A stretch of 64,000 bases of DNA from Chromatiales bacterium (GCA_027076325.1 JALTJZ010000011.1:62001-126000), one strand, 5' to 3'. Positions 26,641-36,585 are shown, numbered from the stretch's first letter. The notes: generated by a model from the sequence alone, not told the origin. Translations and numbers: made by a program.

Positions 26641-28932
26641 TCAAAGCTCCATTTCGATACCCGCATAAGCAAACAATGGCATGCCTGGACGTGGGCCTTC
26701 TGGCTGCCGTGATGCAACATAACGTTCATCAAGCAAGTTCTGCACACCACCAAATAATTTCACACCATCCTTGATTCGGTAAAAGGCAGACACATCTACT
26801 AAAAAGTAAGCATCGGTTTTGCCAAAGCGTGCATCGGCATCACCAGCTCCATTAACCTGGTTGTCTACATTGTTGGCACTACTAAAAGTTTCACTCACAT
26901 AACTACCCGTGATGTAACCTCCCCATTGCTTCGACTCTATGCCCGTTCCCAGACTAACAACAAGCTCAGGAATATAAGGTACTTTGTTACCCGCTCGGCC
27001 ATAGCTGAAAATAGATTCCGGATCCGTTGAGGTCGCATTATTCTTTTGCGTTGCATTGGTATACGTTGCCGTCATAAACCACGGGTTGCGGTATTTCCAG
27101 GCATTGGCAATGCCAGCATCATACTGAACAGAAAATTCCAGGCCGGTGCTTTCAACCTGACCAAAGTTTTCTGTTTCACCCGTGCCGGTACCACCGATAT
27201 TGTCAATCACTATCAAGTCGTTAAACTGGGTATAAAATGCCACCATCTCAATGGCCAATGCCTGTTTAGGATTGGTATAACGTGCCCCAATTTCATAGGC
27301 GTTGCTGGTTTCCTCACGAATACCACCCACGGCACTTTTTGGACTTGGTGGTGAATAACCGCGATTGATACTACCAAAACCGATCCAGGCATCATTAAAT
27401 TTATAGGTTGCGCCCAGGCTCCCTGCCGTCATTGTCATTTTATTCGTGCCAGAATTACTCGGGTTACTAAAGTCTTCATAGCTCTGATCCAGTGTTTCGT
27501 AACGAATACCCGGTGTAAAAGACCAGTCACCTGTTTTTATTGTATCTTGCAGGAACATTGCCAATGCTGAGGTTTTTTGCAAACGGTTGCCCGCATCGCC
27601 TGGCGTACCATTAGTGACACCATTGATGGTACCGTTAGCCAGTTGGCTATAATCGTCATCCCATTGATAACGACGCACCCGATCCTGGTTATAGCGAACA
27701 CCAAATGCAAGTTCATGCTGCACTTCGTCTGAGCCAAAGCGATAGTAAGCAACCGTATCCAGACCTTTTGAATTGTATACACGGTTATTGGCGCGGACAC
27801 GTAAAGTACAGGCAAAATCACCTTTCAAGCAAGCCAGGCCTTCACCACTTTGCACACCGGCAAGCGCGGCAGAAAGTTTTAAGGTATTCCCATTCACATT
27901 GCGTAGATCTTTAAGCTTGTACCAGTTACGTGAAAAGTCGTTATTGTACAAAGTTGCAATGACATCCAGATTGTCACTCGGTGCGACGATATAGCGCAGG
28001 TAACTGCGTTTTTGTAAACTCTTGATGTTATCGAACCGAGTTGCTGAATAACGACGTGAAGGATCGGCAGCAAAGTCTGCTTCACTCAATCCCAGATAAG
28101 TCTCATTAGCGTCCAGCTCAGAAGTGCCATACTTAAATTCAAGGCGCTGATAAATGACCGAGTCAGGTTCCCATGATAACTTGATCATCGGATCGGACTT
28201 ACTAAAACCGGTGTTGTCACCATCACGGAAATCAGGTGTCTCATCAATCTTCTTATACCCATCGCTGTTGCGAGTATAATTTTCTACCAGAAAACCAAAC
28301 TTACCGGCACTGCTGTCAAAAGTATTGCCAACATAAGCATGCACGCGCTGATCACCAAAGCTACCGATAGTTGACTTCAGGTAAGCCGTTTCTTTTAAAG
28401 GAATAGGTGTAGACAGGTAATTGATAACACCACCCGTTGTTTGCGGGCCGTATTTCACCTGGCTGGAACCTTTTAAAACTTCCAGACCGCTCATGCGACC
28501 CAGGGTAGGAGAGTAATAAGCGGCCGGCGCAGAATAAGGTGCCGGTGCGGTCAATACACCATCTTCCATCATCGTTATTTTAGAACTACGGCTTGTATCG
28601 ACACCGCGAAGGCTGATACTGGGGAATAAGCCAAAATTGCCTTCCTGGCGTATATACACACCCGGAACCTTGCGCAACACTTGATCGACATCGTCGTAGT
28701 TTTGCTCACGAATATCGCTCTTACTAACTGAATAAGCAGAACCGGGCAGTTCTTCAATATTAGCCGGATTACCAATCACCATCACCTTGTCCAATACCGT
28801 GGTAGCCGACTCTTCGCCTGGTTTGTTGCTTGCCTCATCAGCCGCGCCCACAGGCAAAATAATGCCCAATGATGCGATAGCAACAACCCCTCGCAATAAA
28901 TTAGTTTGTACTTTCACTTTGATTAACCTCAC
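26641..28932 (-). CDS. TonB-dependent outer-membrane receptor (FecA-like)
   Basis: This 763-residue receptor has a signal peptide (about 1-30), a TonB box-like DKVMVIG near residue 48, and a plug domain with VDQVLRKVPGVYIRQEGNFG, SLRGVD and GSSQVKYGPQTTGGVINY. A 22-strand-type barrel follows, ending in FAYAGIEMEL. The plug and the SINRGYSPPSP block look closest to ferric-citrate-type receptors. Heme receptor FRAP/NPNL motifs are not seen. Fur-like sites lie upstream, and hemP is divergent. Ligand identity is uncertain. Confidence 0.9.
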   Translation of the reverse strand: MRLIKVKVQTNLLRGVVAIASLGIILPVGAADEASNKPGEESATTVLDKVMVIGNPANIEELPGSAYSVSKSDIREQNYDDVDQVLRKVPGVYIRQEGNFGLFPSISLRGVDTSRSSKITMMEDGVLTAPAPYSAPAAYYSPTLGRMSGLEVLKGSSQVKYGPQTTGGVINYLSTPIPLKETAYLKSTIGSFGDQRVHAYVGNTFDSSAGKFGFLVENYTRNSDGYKKIDETPDFRDGDNTGFSKSDPMIKLSWEPDSVIYQRLEFKYGTSELDANETYLGLSEADFAADPSRRYSATRFDNIKSLQKRSYLRYIVAPSDNLDVIATLYNNDFSRNWYKLKDLRNVNGNTLKLSAALAGVQSGEGLACLKGDFACTLRVRANNRVYNSKGLDTVAYYRFGSDEVQHELAFGVRYNQDRVRRYQWDDDYSQLANGTINGVTNGTPGDAGNRLQKTSALAMFLQDTIKTGDWSFTPGIRYETLDQSYEDFSNPSNSGTNKMTMTAGSLGATYKFNDAWIGFGSINRGYSPPSPKSAVGGIREETSNAYEIGARYTNPKQALAIEMVAFYTQFNDLIVIDNIGGTGTGETENFGQVESTGLEFSVQYDAGIANAWKYRNPWFMTATYTNATQKNNATSTDPESIFSYGRAGNKVPYIPELVVSLGTGIESKQWGGYITGSYVSETFSSANNVDNQVNGAGDADARFGKTDAYFLVDVSAFYRIKDGVKLFGGVQNLLDERYVASRQPEGPRPGMPLFAYAGIEMEL

Positions 28933-29095
28933 TATTTAGTAACCATATATACATTCATATTCAAACCACCCTGACTATGGCTTTATAAAACCTTGAGTTG
29001 GAGCGGACTACTTTGGCTGGCTACTTTTCGACCTTAATTAACAGACAAGGCCAATTTGCTGGCTAGGGGGAATTATGCACGACCCACAACTAAAT

Positions 29096-29114
29096 GTAAA
29101 TAACAATCATTATC
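29096..29114. promoter_or_regulatory. Fur box (15/19) between TonB receptor and hemP
   Basis: The 19-base sequence GTAAATAACAATCATTATC matches 15 of 19 positions of the classical Fur consensus (GATAATGATAATCATTATC). A weaker 12/19 match lies at 29135-29153. Together they cover the divergent promoter region, so ferric uptake regulator control of both genes is likely. Confidence 0.7.
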
Positions 29115-29121
29115 ATTTGCA

Positions 29122-29149
29122 TTGACATCTAATTGAGAACTGTTATCAT
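29122..29149 (+). promoter_or_regulatory. Candidate sigma-70 promoter of hemP
   Basis: A TTGACA -35 box at 29122-29127 and a TATCAT -10 box at 29144-29149 are separated by 16 bases, upstream of hemP. Fur-like sites flank and overlap it. Confidence 0.55.
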
Positions 29150-29222
29150 TTGGACTGCGGATAACTCCGCACAGAGCTGCGCTTTGCGCCTGACATGAAT
29201 TTATTAAAGTGAAGTATTAGCC

Positions 29223-29402
29223 ATGAAAGAAACTATGAAAACCCCGGCTCCATCAGGCGAGTTGTCTCTCGGCGATACAGCAACACCAAAGTTTGACAGC
29301 CAGACCCTCTTTTCTGGCCAACAGGAAATATGCATTGAACACGCCGGTAATGCCTATCGGTTACGCATCACCCGCCAGGATAAGTTAATTTTAACTAAAT
29401 AG
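29223..29402 (+). CDS. hemP: Hemin uptake protein HemP
   Basis: This small gene encodes 59 residues. Its C-terminal half reads LFSGQQEICIEHAG, then AYRLRITRQDKLILTK, which is the HemP family signature (LFxG...I.H.G..YRLR.T..GKLILTK). In other bacteria HemP is needed for efficient heme-receptor expression or uptake and is Fur regulated. It is divergent from a TonB-dependent receptor with Fur-like sites between them. Family length is about 55-65 residues, so it appears complete. Confidence 0.85.
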   Translation: MKETMKTPAPSGELSLGDTATPKFDSQTLFSGQQEICIEHAGNAYRLRITRQDKLILTK

Positions 29403-29538
29403 CTCTCCCACTCAAGATAAGCCAGTTTTACGAGTGAGTAACTTTAACTGCGGCAACCTGCTCTGCGAATCCCTTCTCATTCAGGTTTCTGCCCCAGCCT
29501 GGCCGCCATTTTTAAATTTTGTGGAAATGCATTCAGCC

Positions 29539-30012
29539 TCAACCCGCCATTTGTGATTGCAGGTAATTTTGCAGGCCAATTTTATCAATCAAACCCAATT
29601 GCTTTTCCAGCCAGTAAGTATGATCTTCTTCGGTATCTTTCAGCAGTTCTTCCAGAATTTCACGCGTTTGGTAATCTTTATTTGCTTCACACAAGGCAAT
29701 GGCATCTTTCAAGGCCGCAACCACTTCCAGCTCAAGGGTTAAGTCATTCTTCAGCATGCTGGGCACATCGTCACCAACCCGAAGTGGATCGCGTGCCGCG
29801 ACATCAGGCTTGCCTTCAAGAAACAAAATACGCTCGATTAACTTTTCCGCATGCTCCAGCTCTTCTTTTGATTCATGCTCCAAACGTTCAAATAATTTTT
29901 GAAGTCCCCAATCCTGATACATTCTTGAGTGAATAAAATACTGGTCAGCCGCAGAGAGTTCACCGGTTAACAGTGTATTGAGTGTATCGATAACTTTTTG
30001 ATTACCTTTCAT
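29539..30012 (-). CDS. bfr: Bacterioferritin subunit with full ferroxidase centre, no heme Met52
   Basis: This 157-residue ferritin-like subunit keeps all six ferroxidase ligands of bacterioferritin: Glu18, Glu51, His54, Glu94, Glu128 and His131 (the last two shifted by one residue relative to Escherichia coli). The heme-ligating Met52 is replaced by Leu (EELEHAEK). It should oxidise and store iron. It lies 12 bp downstream of a second bacterioferritin gene whose defects are complementary, so the two proteins probably co-assemble into a mixed 24-mer. Confidence 0.92.
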   Translation of the reverse strand: MKGNQKVIDTLNTLLTGELSAADQYFIHSRMYQDWGLQKLFERLEHESKEELEHAEKLIERILFLEGKPDVAARDPLRVGDDVPSMLKNDLTLELEVVAALKDAIALCEANKDYQTREILEELLKDTEEDHTYWLEKQLGLIDKIGLQNYLQSQMAG

Positions 30013-30024
30013 TGCAGCCCCTTG

Positions 30025-30495
30025 TTAATCATTCATCATGGATTGTAAGTAATTTTCTATACCTGTTTTCGCAATTAAATCTGTTTGTGTTTCTAACCAG
30101 TCAATATGCTCTTCATTTTCTTCCAGAATTTCGTCTAACAGGTCACGACTGACATAATCTTTTACCGATTCACACTGGCTAATTCCCTCAACTAAATCTG
30201 TGTGGGTTTCCGTTGCCATTTGGTGATCACCCTTGATAATCTCGGGGACATCTTCACCTATTAATAACTTCCCAAGATCCTGCAAGTTGGGCAAACCTTC
30301 TAAAAACAGAATACGCTCAACAAGCTTATCGGCATTTTTCATCGCCTTGATTGAGACCTTATATTCTTTTTCATTAAGCTCGTCCAAACCCCAGTTTTTA
30401 CACATACGTGCATGCAGAAAATACTGGTTGATTGCGGTGAGTTCATTTTTTAATGCCCGGTTCAGGCATTGGTTAACTTTCACATCACCTTTCAT
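30025..30495 (-). CDS. bfr: Bacterioferritin subunit with heme Met52, degenerate ferroxidase centre
   Basis: The start at 30495 ([15 protein letters not shown]) aligns with Escherichia coli Bfr and has a strong AGGGGGG site; the open frame beyond it is not conserved. The 156-residue protein keeps Met52 (AMKNADK), the axial heme ligand. Of the six ferroxidase ligands only Glu18 and His130 remain; Glu51, His54, Glu94 and Glu127 are Ala, Asn, Ala and Asn. It likely supplies heme sites, through which Bfd reduces the core, in a heteropolymer with the neighbouring subunit. Confidence 0.92.
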   Translation of the reverse strand: MKGDVKVNQCLNRALKNELTAINQYFLHARMCKNWGLDELNEKEYKVSIKAMKNADKLVERILFLEGLPNLQDLGKLLIGEDVPEIIKGDHQMATETHTDLVEGISQCESVKDYVSRDLLDEILEENEEHIDWLETQTDLIAKTGIENYLQSMMND

Positions 30496-30702
30496 AATGG
30501 TGACCCCCCTAAAATAAATGGCGATAATGTAACCGGAAATTTCAGCCCAAGGTGGGATTTCAATCCAGATAAATTTCAACAAAGTATAGTGCTTTCAACA
30601 TTATTAGCAACCACATAAAACCACTGTAAAACATTGAAAATAATAGGGTAATTATTTTTTTCTAAGACCATCATCTGCAGGCGCCAATAAATAAAGTGTA
30701 CT

Positions 30703-30736
30703 TGTATTGCAAATCATTCTCATTTAGATGTATAAT
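30703..30736 (+). promoter_or_regulatory. bfd promoter with overlapping Fur-like site
   Basis: A TTGCAA -35 box (30707-30712), an 18-base spacer and a perfect TATAAT -10 box (30731-30736) precede bfd. The stretch 30703-30721 matches the Fur consensus at 13 of 19 positions, including nine of the last ten, and lies across the -35 box. This suggests iron repression of bfd. Confidence 0.55.
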
Positions 30737-30773
30737 CTATATAACCTGAGTAACATAATCGAGATGATTGGCC

Positions 30774-30956
30774 ATGTACGTATGCATTTGCAATTCAGTA
30801 ACCGACAGAGACATCCTGAACGCCGCTGAAAATGGCGCCAGCAGTTTAAAAGACTTAAGCAATACGCTAAATGTCGCAACCTGTTGTGGACGCTGCGCAA
30901 GTTGCGCAAAAGGTTTGTTGCGTAAATCCAAAGCCCCCAAACAACACAAACTATAA
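30774..30956 (+). CDS. bfd: Bacterioferritin-associated ferredoxin
   Basis: This 60-residue protein has the Bfd-type BFD-like [2Fe-2S] cysteines: a CxC pair in YVCICNSVTD and a CxxC in CCGRCASC. The ATG at 30774 is preferred over the in-frame TTG at 30768 because Bfd proteins begin MYVCIC. It delivers electrons to heme in bacterioferritin so that stored iron can be released. It is divergent from the two bacterioferritin genes and has a Fur-like site in its promoter. Confidence 0.93.
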   Translation: MYVCICNSVTDRDILNAAENGASSLKDLSNTLNVATCCGRCASCAKGLLRKSKAPKQHKL

Positions 30957-31265
30957 ACAACCACTAACGCCCCCTTTTCCCCTGTGATCACCAACAGGCA
31001 AAAAGACAGCTACACACCCCCTTCCCTTAACAAAGACCACCGCCGGCATATTACAACACCCATTTTGCCTGAGCTCCCGCAGCCAGCGCCAAAGCGTCCC
31101 ACATGAAGTCACCGGCATATAACAAGATAATATCCAGACAAAATATCATAGATTAAAACTATTACTTCAATTTAAACAATCAATTTTATAAATAACGATT
31201 AGTCACCTATCCTTGTAATAAACCAACCATAAACTAAACTGATTAGCCACCAACAGGAGTGTGAG
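30957..31265. other. 309-bp gap before catalase
   Basis: Apart from a GGAG ribosome site just before the catalase start and AT-rich sequence that may hold its promoter, I see no gene, repeat or strong terminator here. Confidence 0.5.
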
Positions 31266-32723
31266 ATGAGCAAAAAAACCAAATTAACAATGACCAATGG
31301 CTGCCCCGTTGCAGACAACCAGAATGTTTTAACCGCAGGTGCGCGCGGCCCGATGTTATTACAGGATGTCTGGTTCCTTGAAAAACTCGCGCACTTTGAC
31401 AGAGAGGTTATCCCCGAACGCCGTATGCATGCCAAAGGTTCAGGTGCTTACGGTACTTTTACGGTTACAAACGATATATCACAATACACAAAAGCTAAAT
31501 TATTCTCCGAAATCGGTAAAAAAACCGAGGTTTTTCTACGATTCTCGACCGTTGCTGGTGAGCGTGGCGCCGCCGATGCCGAACGTGATATTCGCGGCTT
31601 TTCAGTAAAGTTCTACACAGAAGAAGGCAACTGGGACATGGTGGGCAATAATACCCCAGTCTTTTTTATGCGAGACCCGTTAAAATTTCCCGATTTAAAC
31701 CATGCCGTTAAGCGTGACCCACGCACTAATATGCGTAGCGCACAAAACAACTGGGATTTCTGGACTTTGCTACCGGAAGCCTTACACCAGATTACTATCC
31801 TGATGAGTGACCGAGGTAACCCACAAACCTATCGTCATATGCATGGCTTTGGTAGCCATACGTTCAGTTTTATTAATGATAAAAATGAACGCTACTGGGT
31901 TAAGTTCCATTTTAAAAGCCAGCAAGGCATAAAAAACCTGACCGATCAGGAAGCAGAAGAATTGATTGGCAAGGACAGAGAAAGCCACCAGAGTGATCTT
32001 TATCATAGTATTGAAAAAGGTGACTACCCGCGCTGGGATTTTAAAGTACAAATTATGCCGGAAAACGAAGCACAGAATTATCGTTTTCATCCTTTTGATC
32101 TCACCAAGGTCTGGTCACACAAGGATTACCCTTTAATTGATGTGGGTGTACTTGAGCTTAATCGTAATCCTGAAAACTACCATGCCGAAGTTGAGCAGGC
32201 CGCCTTTAATCCGGCAAGTGTGGTTCCGGGTATCGGTTTTTCGCCCGACAGAATGTTGCAGGGTCGGTTATTTGCTTACGGTGATGCACAGCGTTATCGG
32301 CTGGGAGTAAACCACAATCAGATACCGGTTAATACACCACGCTGCCCAATGCATAGCTATCATCGTGATGGTGCAATGCGTGTGGATGGTAACTTTGGCA
32401 GCACCAAAGGCTATGAACCAAATAGTTTTGGCGAATGGCAGGAACAGACAAACAGTAAAGAACCACCATTGAGTCTCAGCGGTGCAATGGATCACTGGGA
32501 TCATCGGCAAGACGATGATGATTACTTTACTCAACCCGGTGATTTATTTCGCTTGATGACTCCTGAACAACAGCAGGTATTGTTTGAAAATACAGCTCGC
32601 TCAGTGGGTGGTGCAGATGTTGAAGTGCAGAAACGACACATTCGCCATTGTCTAAAGGCCGATCCGGCTTATGGCAAAGGTGTTGCGGACGCACTGAATA
32701 TATCGTTAAGCGATATAGCATAA
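31266..32723 (+). CDS. katA: Monofunctional heme catalase (small-subunit, clade 3 type)
   Basis: This 485-residue enzyme has the distal catalytic histidine in [14 protein letters not shown], the conserved asparagine in [16 protein letters not shown], and the proximal tyrosine in [14 protein letters not shown]. The length fits small-subunit catalases. It decomposes hydrogen peroxide in the cytoplasm. It follows the iron-storage genes, a sensible association because free iron and peroxide generate hydroxyl radicals. A repeat A copy lies immediately downstream. Confidence 0.95.
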   Translation: MSKKTKLTMTNGCPVADNQNVLTAGARGPMLLQDVWFLEKLAHFDREVIPERRMHAKGSGAYGTFTVTNDISQYTKAKLFSEIGKKTEVFLRFSTVAGERGAADAERDIRGFSVKFYTEEGNWDMVGNNTPVFFMRDPLKFPDLNHAVKRDPRTNMRSAQNNWDFWTLLPEALHQITILMSDRGNPQTYRHMHGFGSHTFSFINDKNERYWVKFHFKSQQGIKNLTDQEAEELIGKDRESHQSDLYHSIEKGDYPRWDFKVQIMPENEAQNYRFHPFDLTKVWSHKDYPLIDVGVLELNRNPENYHAEVEQAAFNPASVVPGIGFSPDRMLQGRLFAYGDAQRYRLGVNHNQIPVNTPRCPMHSYHRDGAMRVDGNFGSTKGYEPNSFGEWQEQTNSKEPPLSLSGAMDHWDHRQDDDDYFTQPGDLFRLMTPEQQQVLFENTARSVGGADVEVQKRHIRHCLKADPAYGKGVADALNISLSDIA

Positions 32724-32744
32724 AACCCTGACTAACAGCTGTGG

Positions 32745-32897
32745 CTGAGGGAACCACATGAAATTTAGCGTTGCCTGTCATTGCGAGACAACACTTTGTT
32801 GCTTCGCAATGACGGCGTTTTATTCCAGTATTAATACCTGTATTTTTAAACGATTATTGTGATTACTTTTTACTGGGAGTTCTTGGGGATACCTCAG
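32745..32897 (-). repeat. MITE-like repeat A, copy 3 (inverted, shortened)
   Basis: Read on the minus strand, this 153-bp copy runs CTGAGGTATCCCCAAG to CCCTCAG and shares the AAAAATACAGGTATTAATAC and GGAATAAAACGC blocks with the copy at 16030. Its core holds a perfect palindrome, GTCATTGCGA/TCGCAATGAC, near 32778-32815. The 3' half of the longer copies (about 60 bp) is missing. It sits between catalase and greB. Confidence 0.75.
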
Positions 32898-33022
32898 CAC
32901 CCATGGTTACGGGTATTCGCTATAAATACACAAACCAAAACACCGCCATAACCTGTTCCACGCTATACTTGAATAAAATTACTCGCCAGCAGGAAAATAA
33001 CGGAATAATGAAAGGTCGAAAT

Positions 33023-33517
33023 ATGGGGCGTTACCGCCCGCCTGCGGAGAAAAAATCACCTTATATTACCGCACAAGGTTACGAAAAATTACAGTCGGAG
33101 CTGCAACAACTTTGGGTACGGCGCAAAGACGTCACCCTGCATTTGTCTGCGGCAGCAGCTGAAGGTGACCGCTCCGAAAATGCAGAATACATTTATCGTA
33201 AAAAAGAACTGCGCGAAATTGATTACCGCATCCGTTATTTACAAAAGCGTATGCCGGAATTAACCGTTGTCAACAAAACACCCCCTAACCCCACACAGAT
33301 ATTTTTTGGTGCCTGGGTGCTACTGGAAGACGATGATGGTAATAAGGCCACGTATCGTATTGTTGGCCCGGACGAACTGGATCCACCGCAAGGTTACATT
33401 AGCGTGGACTCGCCCATGGCAAAGGCGCTACTCAAAAAACATACCAACGACGAAATAAATGTTGTTACCCCACAAGGCGAAACTAACTACCTGATTTTGC
33501 AAGTAAAATACTCTTAA
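33023..33517 (+). CDS. greB: Transcription elongation factor GreB
   Basis: The ATG at 33023 (MGRYRPPAEKK) has an AAAGG site about seven bases upstream and is preferred over in-frame starts at 32903 and 33008. The 164-residue protein has the N-terminal coiled-coil with acidic tip, GDRSENAEY, and a C-terminal FKBP-like domain with FFGAWV and SPMAKALL. It binds the RNA polymerase secondary channel and stimulates cleavage of backtracked RNA. The N-terminal basic extension is slightly longer than in Escherichia coli. Confidence 0.92.
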   Translation: MGRYRPPAEKKSPYITAQGYEKLQSELQQLWVRRKDVTLHLSAAAAEGDRSENAEYIYRKKELREIDYRIRYLQKRMPELTVVNKTPPNPTQIFFGAWVLLEDDDGNKATYRIVGPDELDPPQGYISVDSPMAKALLKKHTNDEINVVTPQGETNYLILQVKYS

Positions 33518-33630
33518 TTTCTTTATTTTCAATCCTTTAGTAGTGCTAAAGCAATTTCAAATTACAGCCGATAACAATTCTAGTTGAGGCTTATATGGGG
33601 TGAGCCCGCCGTATCAGCAGGGGTCGAATA

Positions 33631-33759
33631 ATGAAAACACAAAATACTTTTAAACTTGATTCTAAGCCACGCACCTTAAAGCAATGGTTACATAAACACG
33701 ATACGCTGGTTTTAATTGTGCTGGCAGTAACAACCTTTGCTATTTTATATTTTGCCTGA
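33631..33759 (+). CDS. Possible 42-residue single-pass membrane protein
   Basis: An ATG preceded by AGGGG eight bases upstream opens a 42-codon frame. The product has a basic amphipathic N-terminal part (KPRTLKQWLHKHD) and one C-terminal membrane segment (TLVLIVLAVTTFAILYF). Short length prevents family assignment. The good ribosome site and the clean charge/hydrophobic layout support a real small protein. It lies between greB and sucC. Confidence 0.5.
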   Translation: MKTQNTFKLDSKPRTLKQWLHKHDTLVLIVLAVTTFAILYFA

Positions 33760-33946
33760 TTAATCCGTTCCTCACCATTTAACGGACGAAGGGTGTTGCA
33801 AAGCATTCCCTTTTTTAACTCTTGTGAATACCAGCACCCTAACATTAAATGCTGATTTCATTTACCGTATTCCTTAGATAACGGTTTATACGTTAGAATA
33901 CCCCCATCAAGAGCCGCTTTTGCTTTTTAACTCTTTTGGATACCTT

Positions 33947-35116
33947 ATGAATTTACATGAATATCAGGCCAAGCAACTGTTCGCCGAATACGGCATGCCT
34001 GTACCCAAAAATAGTATTATTACCAGCGTGAGTGAAGTGGAAACAGCCTTACGCAACATGGAAACATCCCGCTGGGTTGTTAAAGCACAGGTGCATGCCG
34101 GCGGCCGAGGCAAAGCAGGCGGTGTAAAAGTAACAGATGATAAAAAAACCGTACTGGATTTTGTCAGCAATATACTCGGAACCCATCTGGTCACTTACCA
34201 GACCAATGCAAAAGGCCAGCCGGTAAATAAAATTTTGATTGAAGAAGCCTGTGAGATTGAAAAAGAACTTTACCTTGGCGCAGTAATTGATCGTGCCTTA
34301 CAAAAAGTAGTGATAATGGCTTCAACCGAAGGCGGCATGGAAATTGAAAAAGTAGCTGAAACCACACCCGATAAAATTTTAAAAACCGCCATTCACCCAA
34401 TGACTGGCTTACAGCCTTTTCAGGCGCGCGACCTTGCTTTCGGTTTAGGTTTAAAAGCAAATCAAATTAAACAGTTTGCAAAATTACTGGGCGGCCTGGC
34501 TAAACTGTTCCATGAAAAAGATTTATCCTTAGTAGAAATTAACCCATTGGTCATTACCAAAGCGGGCGAGCTGCTTTGCCTCGATGGCAAAATCAACATT
34601 GATGACAATGCCTTATATCGCCATCCAAAATTAAAAGCACTGCATGACGTTTCGCAGGAAGATGAGCGTGAACATCGCGCCAAGGAATGGGACTTAAATT
34701 ATATTTCTTTAGATGGCCAAATTGGTTGTATGGTGAACGGTGCTGGTCTTGCCATGGCCACCATGGACTTGATTAAACTTAATGGCGCCGAACCGGCAAA
34801 CTTTTTAGACGTGGGCGGCACAGCCACAAAAGAACGGGTCGCCGAGGCCTTTAAAATTATTTTGTCTGACGAAAAAGTAAAAGGCATTTTAGTGAATATT
34901 TTTGGCGGTATTGTGCGTTGCGATATGATTGCCGAAGGGATTATTGGTGCCTTGCAGGAAGTTGATGTGAACGTACCGGTTGTTGTGCGACTCGAAGGCA
35001 ATAAAGCAGAACAAGGTTTAGCATTATTAAAAAAGAGCGGCGTTAAAGCTGAAGCCGTACAAGGTTTACAACAGGCAACGCAAAAAATTGTGGCCCTCGT
35101 TGGGGGTGCGGCATGA
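33947..35116 (+). CDS. sucC: Succinate-CoA ligase (ADP-forming) beta subunit
   Basis: The start at 33947 ([12 protein letters not shown]) matches SucC and has a GGA site. The 389-residue protein has an ATP-grasp domain with [16 protein letters not shown], the EINPLV metal motif and the C-terminal [13 protein letters not shown] loop. With SucD it converts succinyl-CoA and ADP to succinate and ATP in the TCA cycle. Its stop overlaps the sucD start by four bases (ATGA). Confidence 0.93.
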   Translation: MNLHEYQAKQLFAEYGMPVPKNSIITSVSEVETALRNMETSRWVVKAQVHAGGRGKAGGVKVTDDKKTVLDFVSNILGTHLVTYQTNAKGQPVNKILIEEACEIEKELYLGAVIDRALQKVVIMASTEGGMEIEKVAETTPDKILKTAIHPMTGLQPFQARDLAFGLGLKANQIKQFAKLLGGLAKLFHEKDLSLVEINPLVITKAGELLCLDGKINIDDNALYRHPKLKALHDVSQEDEREHRAKEWDLNYISLDGQIGCMVNGAGLAMATMDLIKLNGAEPANFLDVGGTATKERVAEAFKIILSDEKVKGILVNIFGGIVRCDMIAEGIIGALQEVDVNVPVVVRLEGNKAEQGLALLKKSGVKAEAVQGLQQATQKIVALVGGAA

Positions 35117-35988
35117 GCGTACTTGTTAATAAAGACACCAAAGTCATCTGTCAGGGCTTTACCGGTAAACAGGGCCAGTTCCATTCCGAACAGGCGATTG
35201 AATACGGCACTCAAATGGTTGGCGGTGTTACACCCGGCAAAGGTGGCCAGACTGCTTTAGGCTTGCCGGTTTTTAACACGGTTAAAAATGCCGTTGCCGA
35301 AACACAGGCCGATGCCTCGATTATTTTTGTACCGGCACCCTTTTGCAAAGATGCCATTCTCGAAGCCGTTGATGCCGGTATTGCACTTATCGTTTGCATT
35401 ACCGAAGGTATTCCAACCCTCGATATGCTCGAAGCCACCCGCGTGGTACATGAAGCCGGTGCACGCCTCATTGGCCCGAACTGCCCCGGTATTATTACGC
35501 CCGGTGAATGCAAGATGGGTATTATGCCCGGCTATATTCATCAAACCGGTAAAGTTGGTATTGTTTCGCGTTCGGGTACACTCACCTATGAAGCGGTTAA
35601 CCAAACCACAGCTTTAGGCTATGGCCAGAGTACCTGCATTGGCATTGGTGGTGACCCAATCCCCGGCACCAACTTTATTGACTGCCTCGAACTGTTTGAA
35701 CAAGACCCACAAACCGAAGCCATCTTAATGGTCGGTGAAATTGGCGGCACGGCTGAAGAAGAAGCGGCCGAATATATCCAGTCGAATGTAACTAAACCTG
35801 TTGCTGCCTTTATTGCAGGGGCATCGGCACCGAAAGGAAAACGCATGGGGCATGCCGGTGCTATTATAGCCGGTGGGAAAGGCACCGCCAGTGAAAAATT
35901 TGCCGCGCTTGAAGCCGCTGGTGTGGTTACGGCTAAATCACCGAGTGAATTAGGTATTGCGATGCAACAAGCCATCGATAACCATTAA
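35113..35988 (+). CDS. sucD: Succinate-CoA ligase alpha subunit
   Basis: This 291-residue protein has the CoA-binding [13 protein letters not shown] motif at the N-terminus, [20 protein letters not shown], and the active histidine in [17 protein letters not shown], which is phosphorylated during catalysis. It is coupled to sucC by a four-base overlap. No other TCA genes are adjacent. Confidence 0.95.
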   Translation: MSVLVNKDTKVICQGFTGKQGQFHSEQAIEYGTQMVGGVTPGKGGQTALGLPVFNTVKNAVAETQADASIIFVPAPFCKDAILEAVDAGIALIVCITEGIPTLDMLEATRVVHEAGARLIGPNCPGIITPGECKMGIMPGYIHQTGKVGIVSRSGTLTYEAVNQTTALGYGQSTCIGIGGDPIPGTNFIDCLELFEQDPQTEAILMVGEIGGTAEEEAAEYIQSNVTKPVAAFIAGASAPKGKRMGHAGAIIAGGKGTASEKFAALEAAGVVTAKSPSELGIAMQQAIDNH

Positions 35989-36002
35989 GCAAGGACGATC
36001 GT

Positions 36003-36584
36003 ATGCCAGCTAAAGAAAATACCCACCGCTGTTCATGGTGCGGCAGCGACCCTCTGTATATTAAATACCATGATACCGAATGGGGAGTGCCGGTTTATAA
36101 CGATCGCAAGCTATTCGAAAAGCTTATTTTAGAGGGCGCACAGGCAGGGTTAAGCTGGATCACGGTCTTAAAAAAGCGTGCTCACTACCGCAAAGTGTTT
36201 GACAGGTTCAATCCAGAAATTATTGCACGCTATAATAAACGCAAAATAGAAAGCCTGTTAAAAGATCCTGGCATTATACGTAACCGGCTTAAAGTTGAAG
36301 GTACAGTTAAAAATGCCCGTGCTTTTTTAGAGCTGCGTGAAAAAGAAGGTAAGTTTAAAGATTTTATCTGGGACTTTGTTGATGGTGAACCCATTATTAA
36401 TAAATGGAAAAGCCTGAAGCAACTCCCCGCTACAACTGAAATATCAGAAAAAATGAGTAAAACATTAAAGAAGAAAGGCTTCACTTTTGTTGGGCCAACT
36501 ATTTGCTATTCTTTTATGCAGTCAATGGGATTAGTGAATGATCACACCACTCATTGTTTTCGCCATAAAGAGGTGAATAGCTAA
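36003..36584 (+). CDS. tag: DNA-3-methyladenine glycosylase I
   Basis: This 193-residue enzyme has the N-terminal zinc residues in RCSWCG and YHDTEWG, the helix-hairpin region, and the C-terminal NDHTTHCF with the remaining His and Cys ligands. It removes 3-methyladenine from alkylated DNA. It begins 14 bp after sucD and ends one base before the next gene, so it may be read through from sucCD. Confidence 0.93.
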   Translation: MPAKENTHRCSWCGSDPLYIKYHDTEWGVPVYNDRKLFEKLILEGAQAGLSWITVLKKRAHYRKVFDRFNPEIIARYNKRKIESLLKDPGIIRNRLKVEGTVKNARAFLELREKEGKFKDFIWDFVDGEPIINKWKSLKQLPATTEISEKMSKTLKKKGFTFVGPTICYSFMQSMGLVNDHTTHCFRHKEVNS

Positions 36585-36585
36585 T

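Noticed and set aside
29553-29936. 127-residue plus-strand open frame over the bacterioferritin gene
   Set aside because: It is antisense to a clearly conserved protein and has no family similarity.
34699-35214. 171-residue minus-strand open frame over sucC and sucD
   Set aside because: Antisense to two certain genes, no motif.
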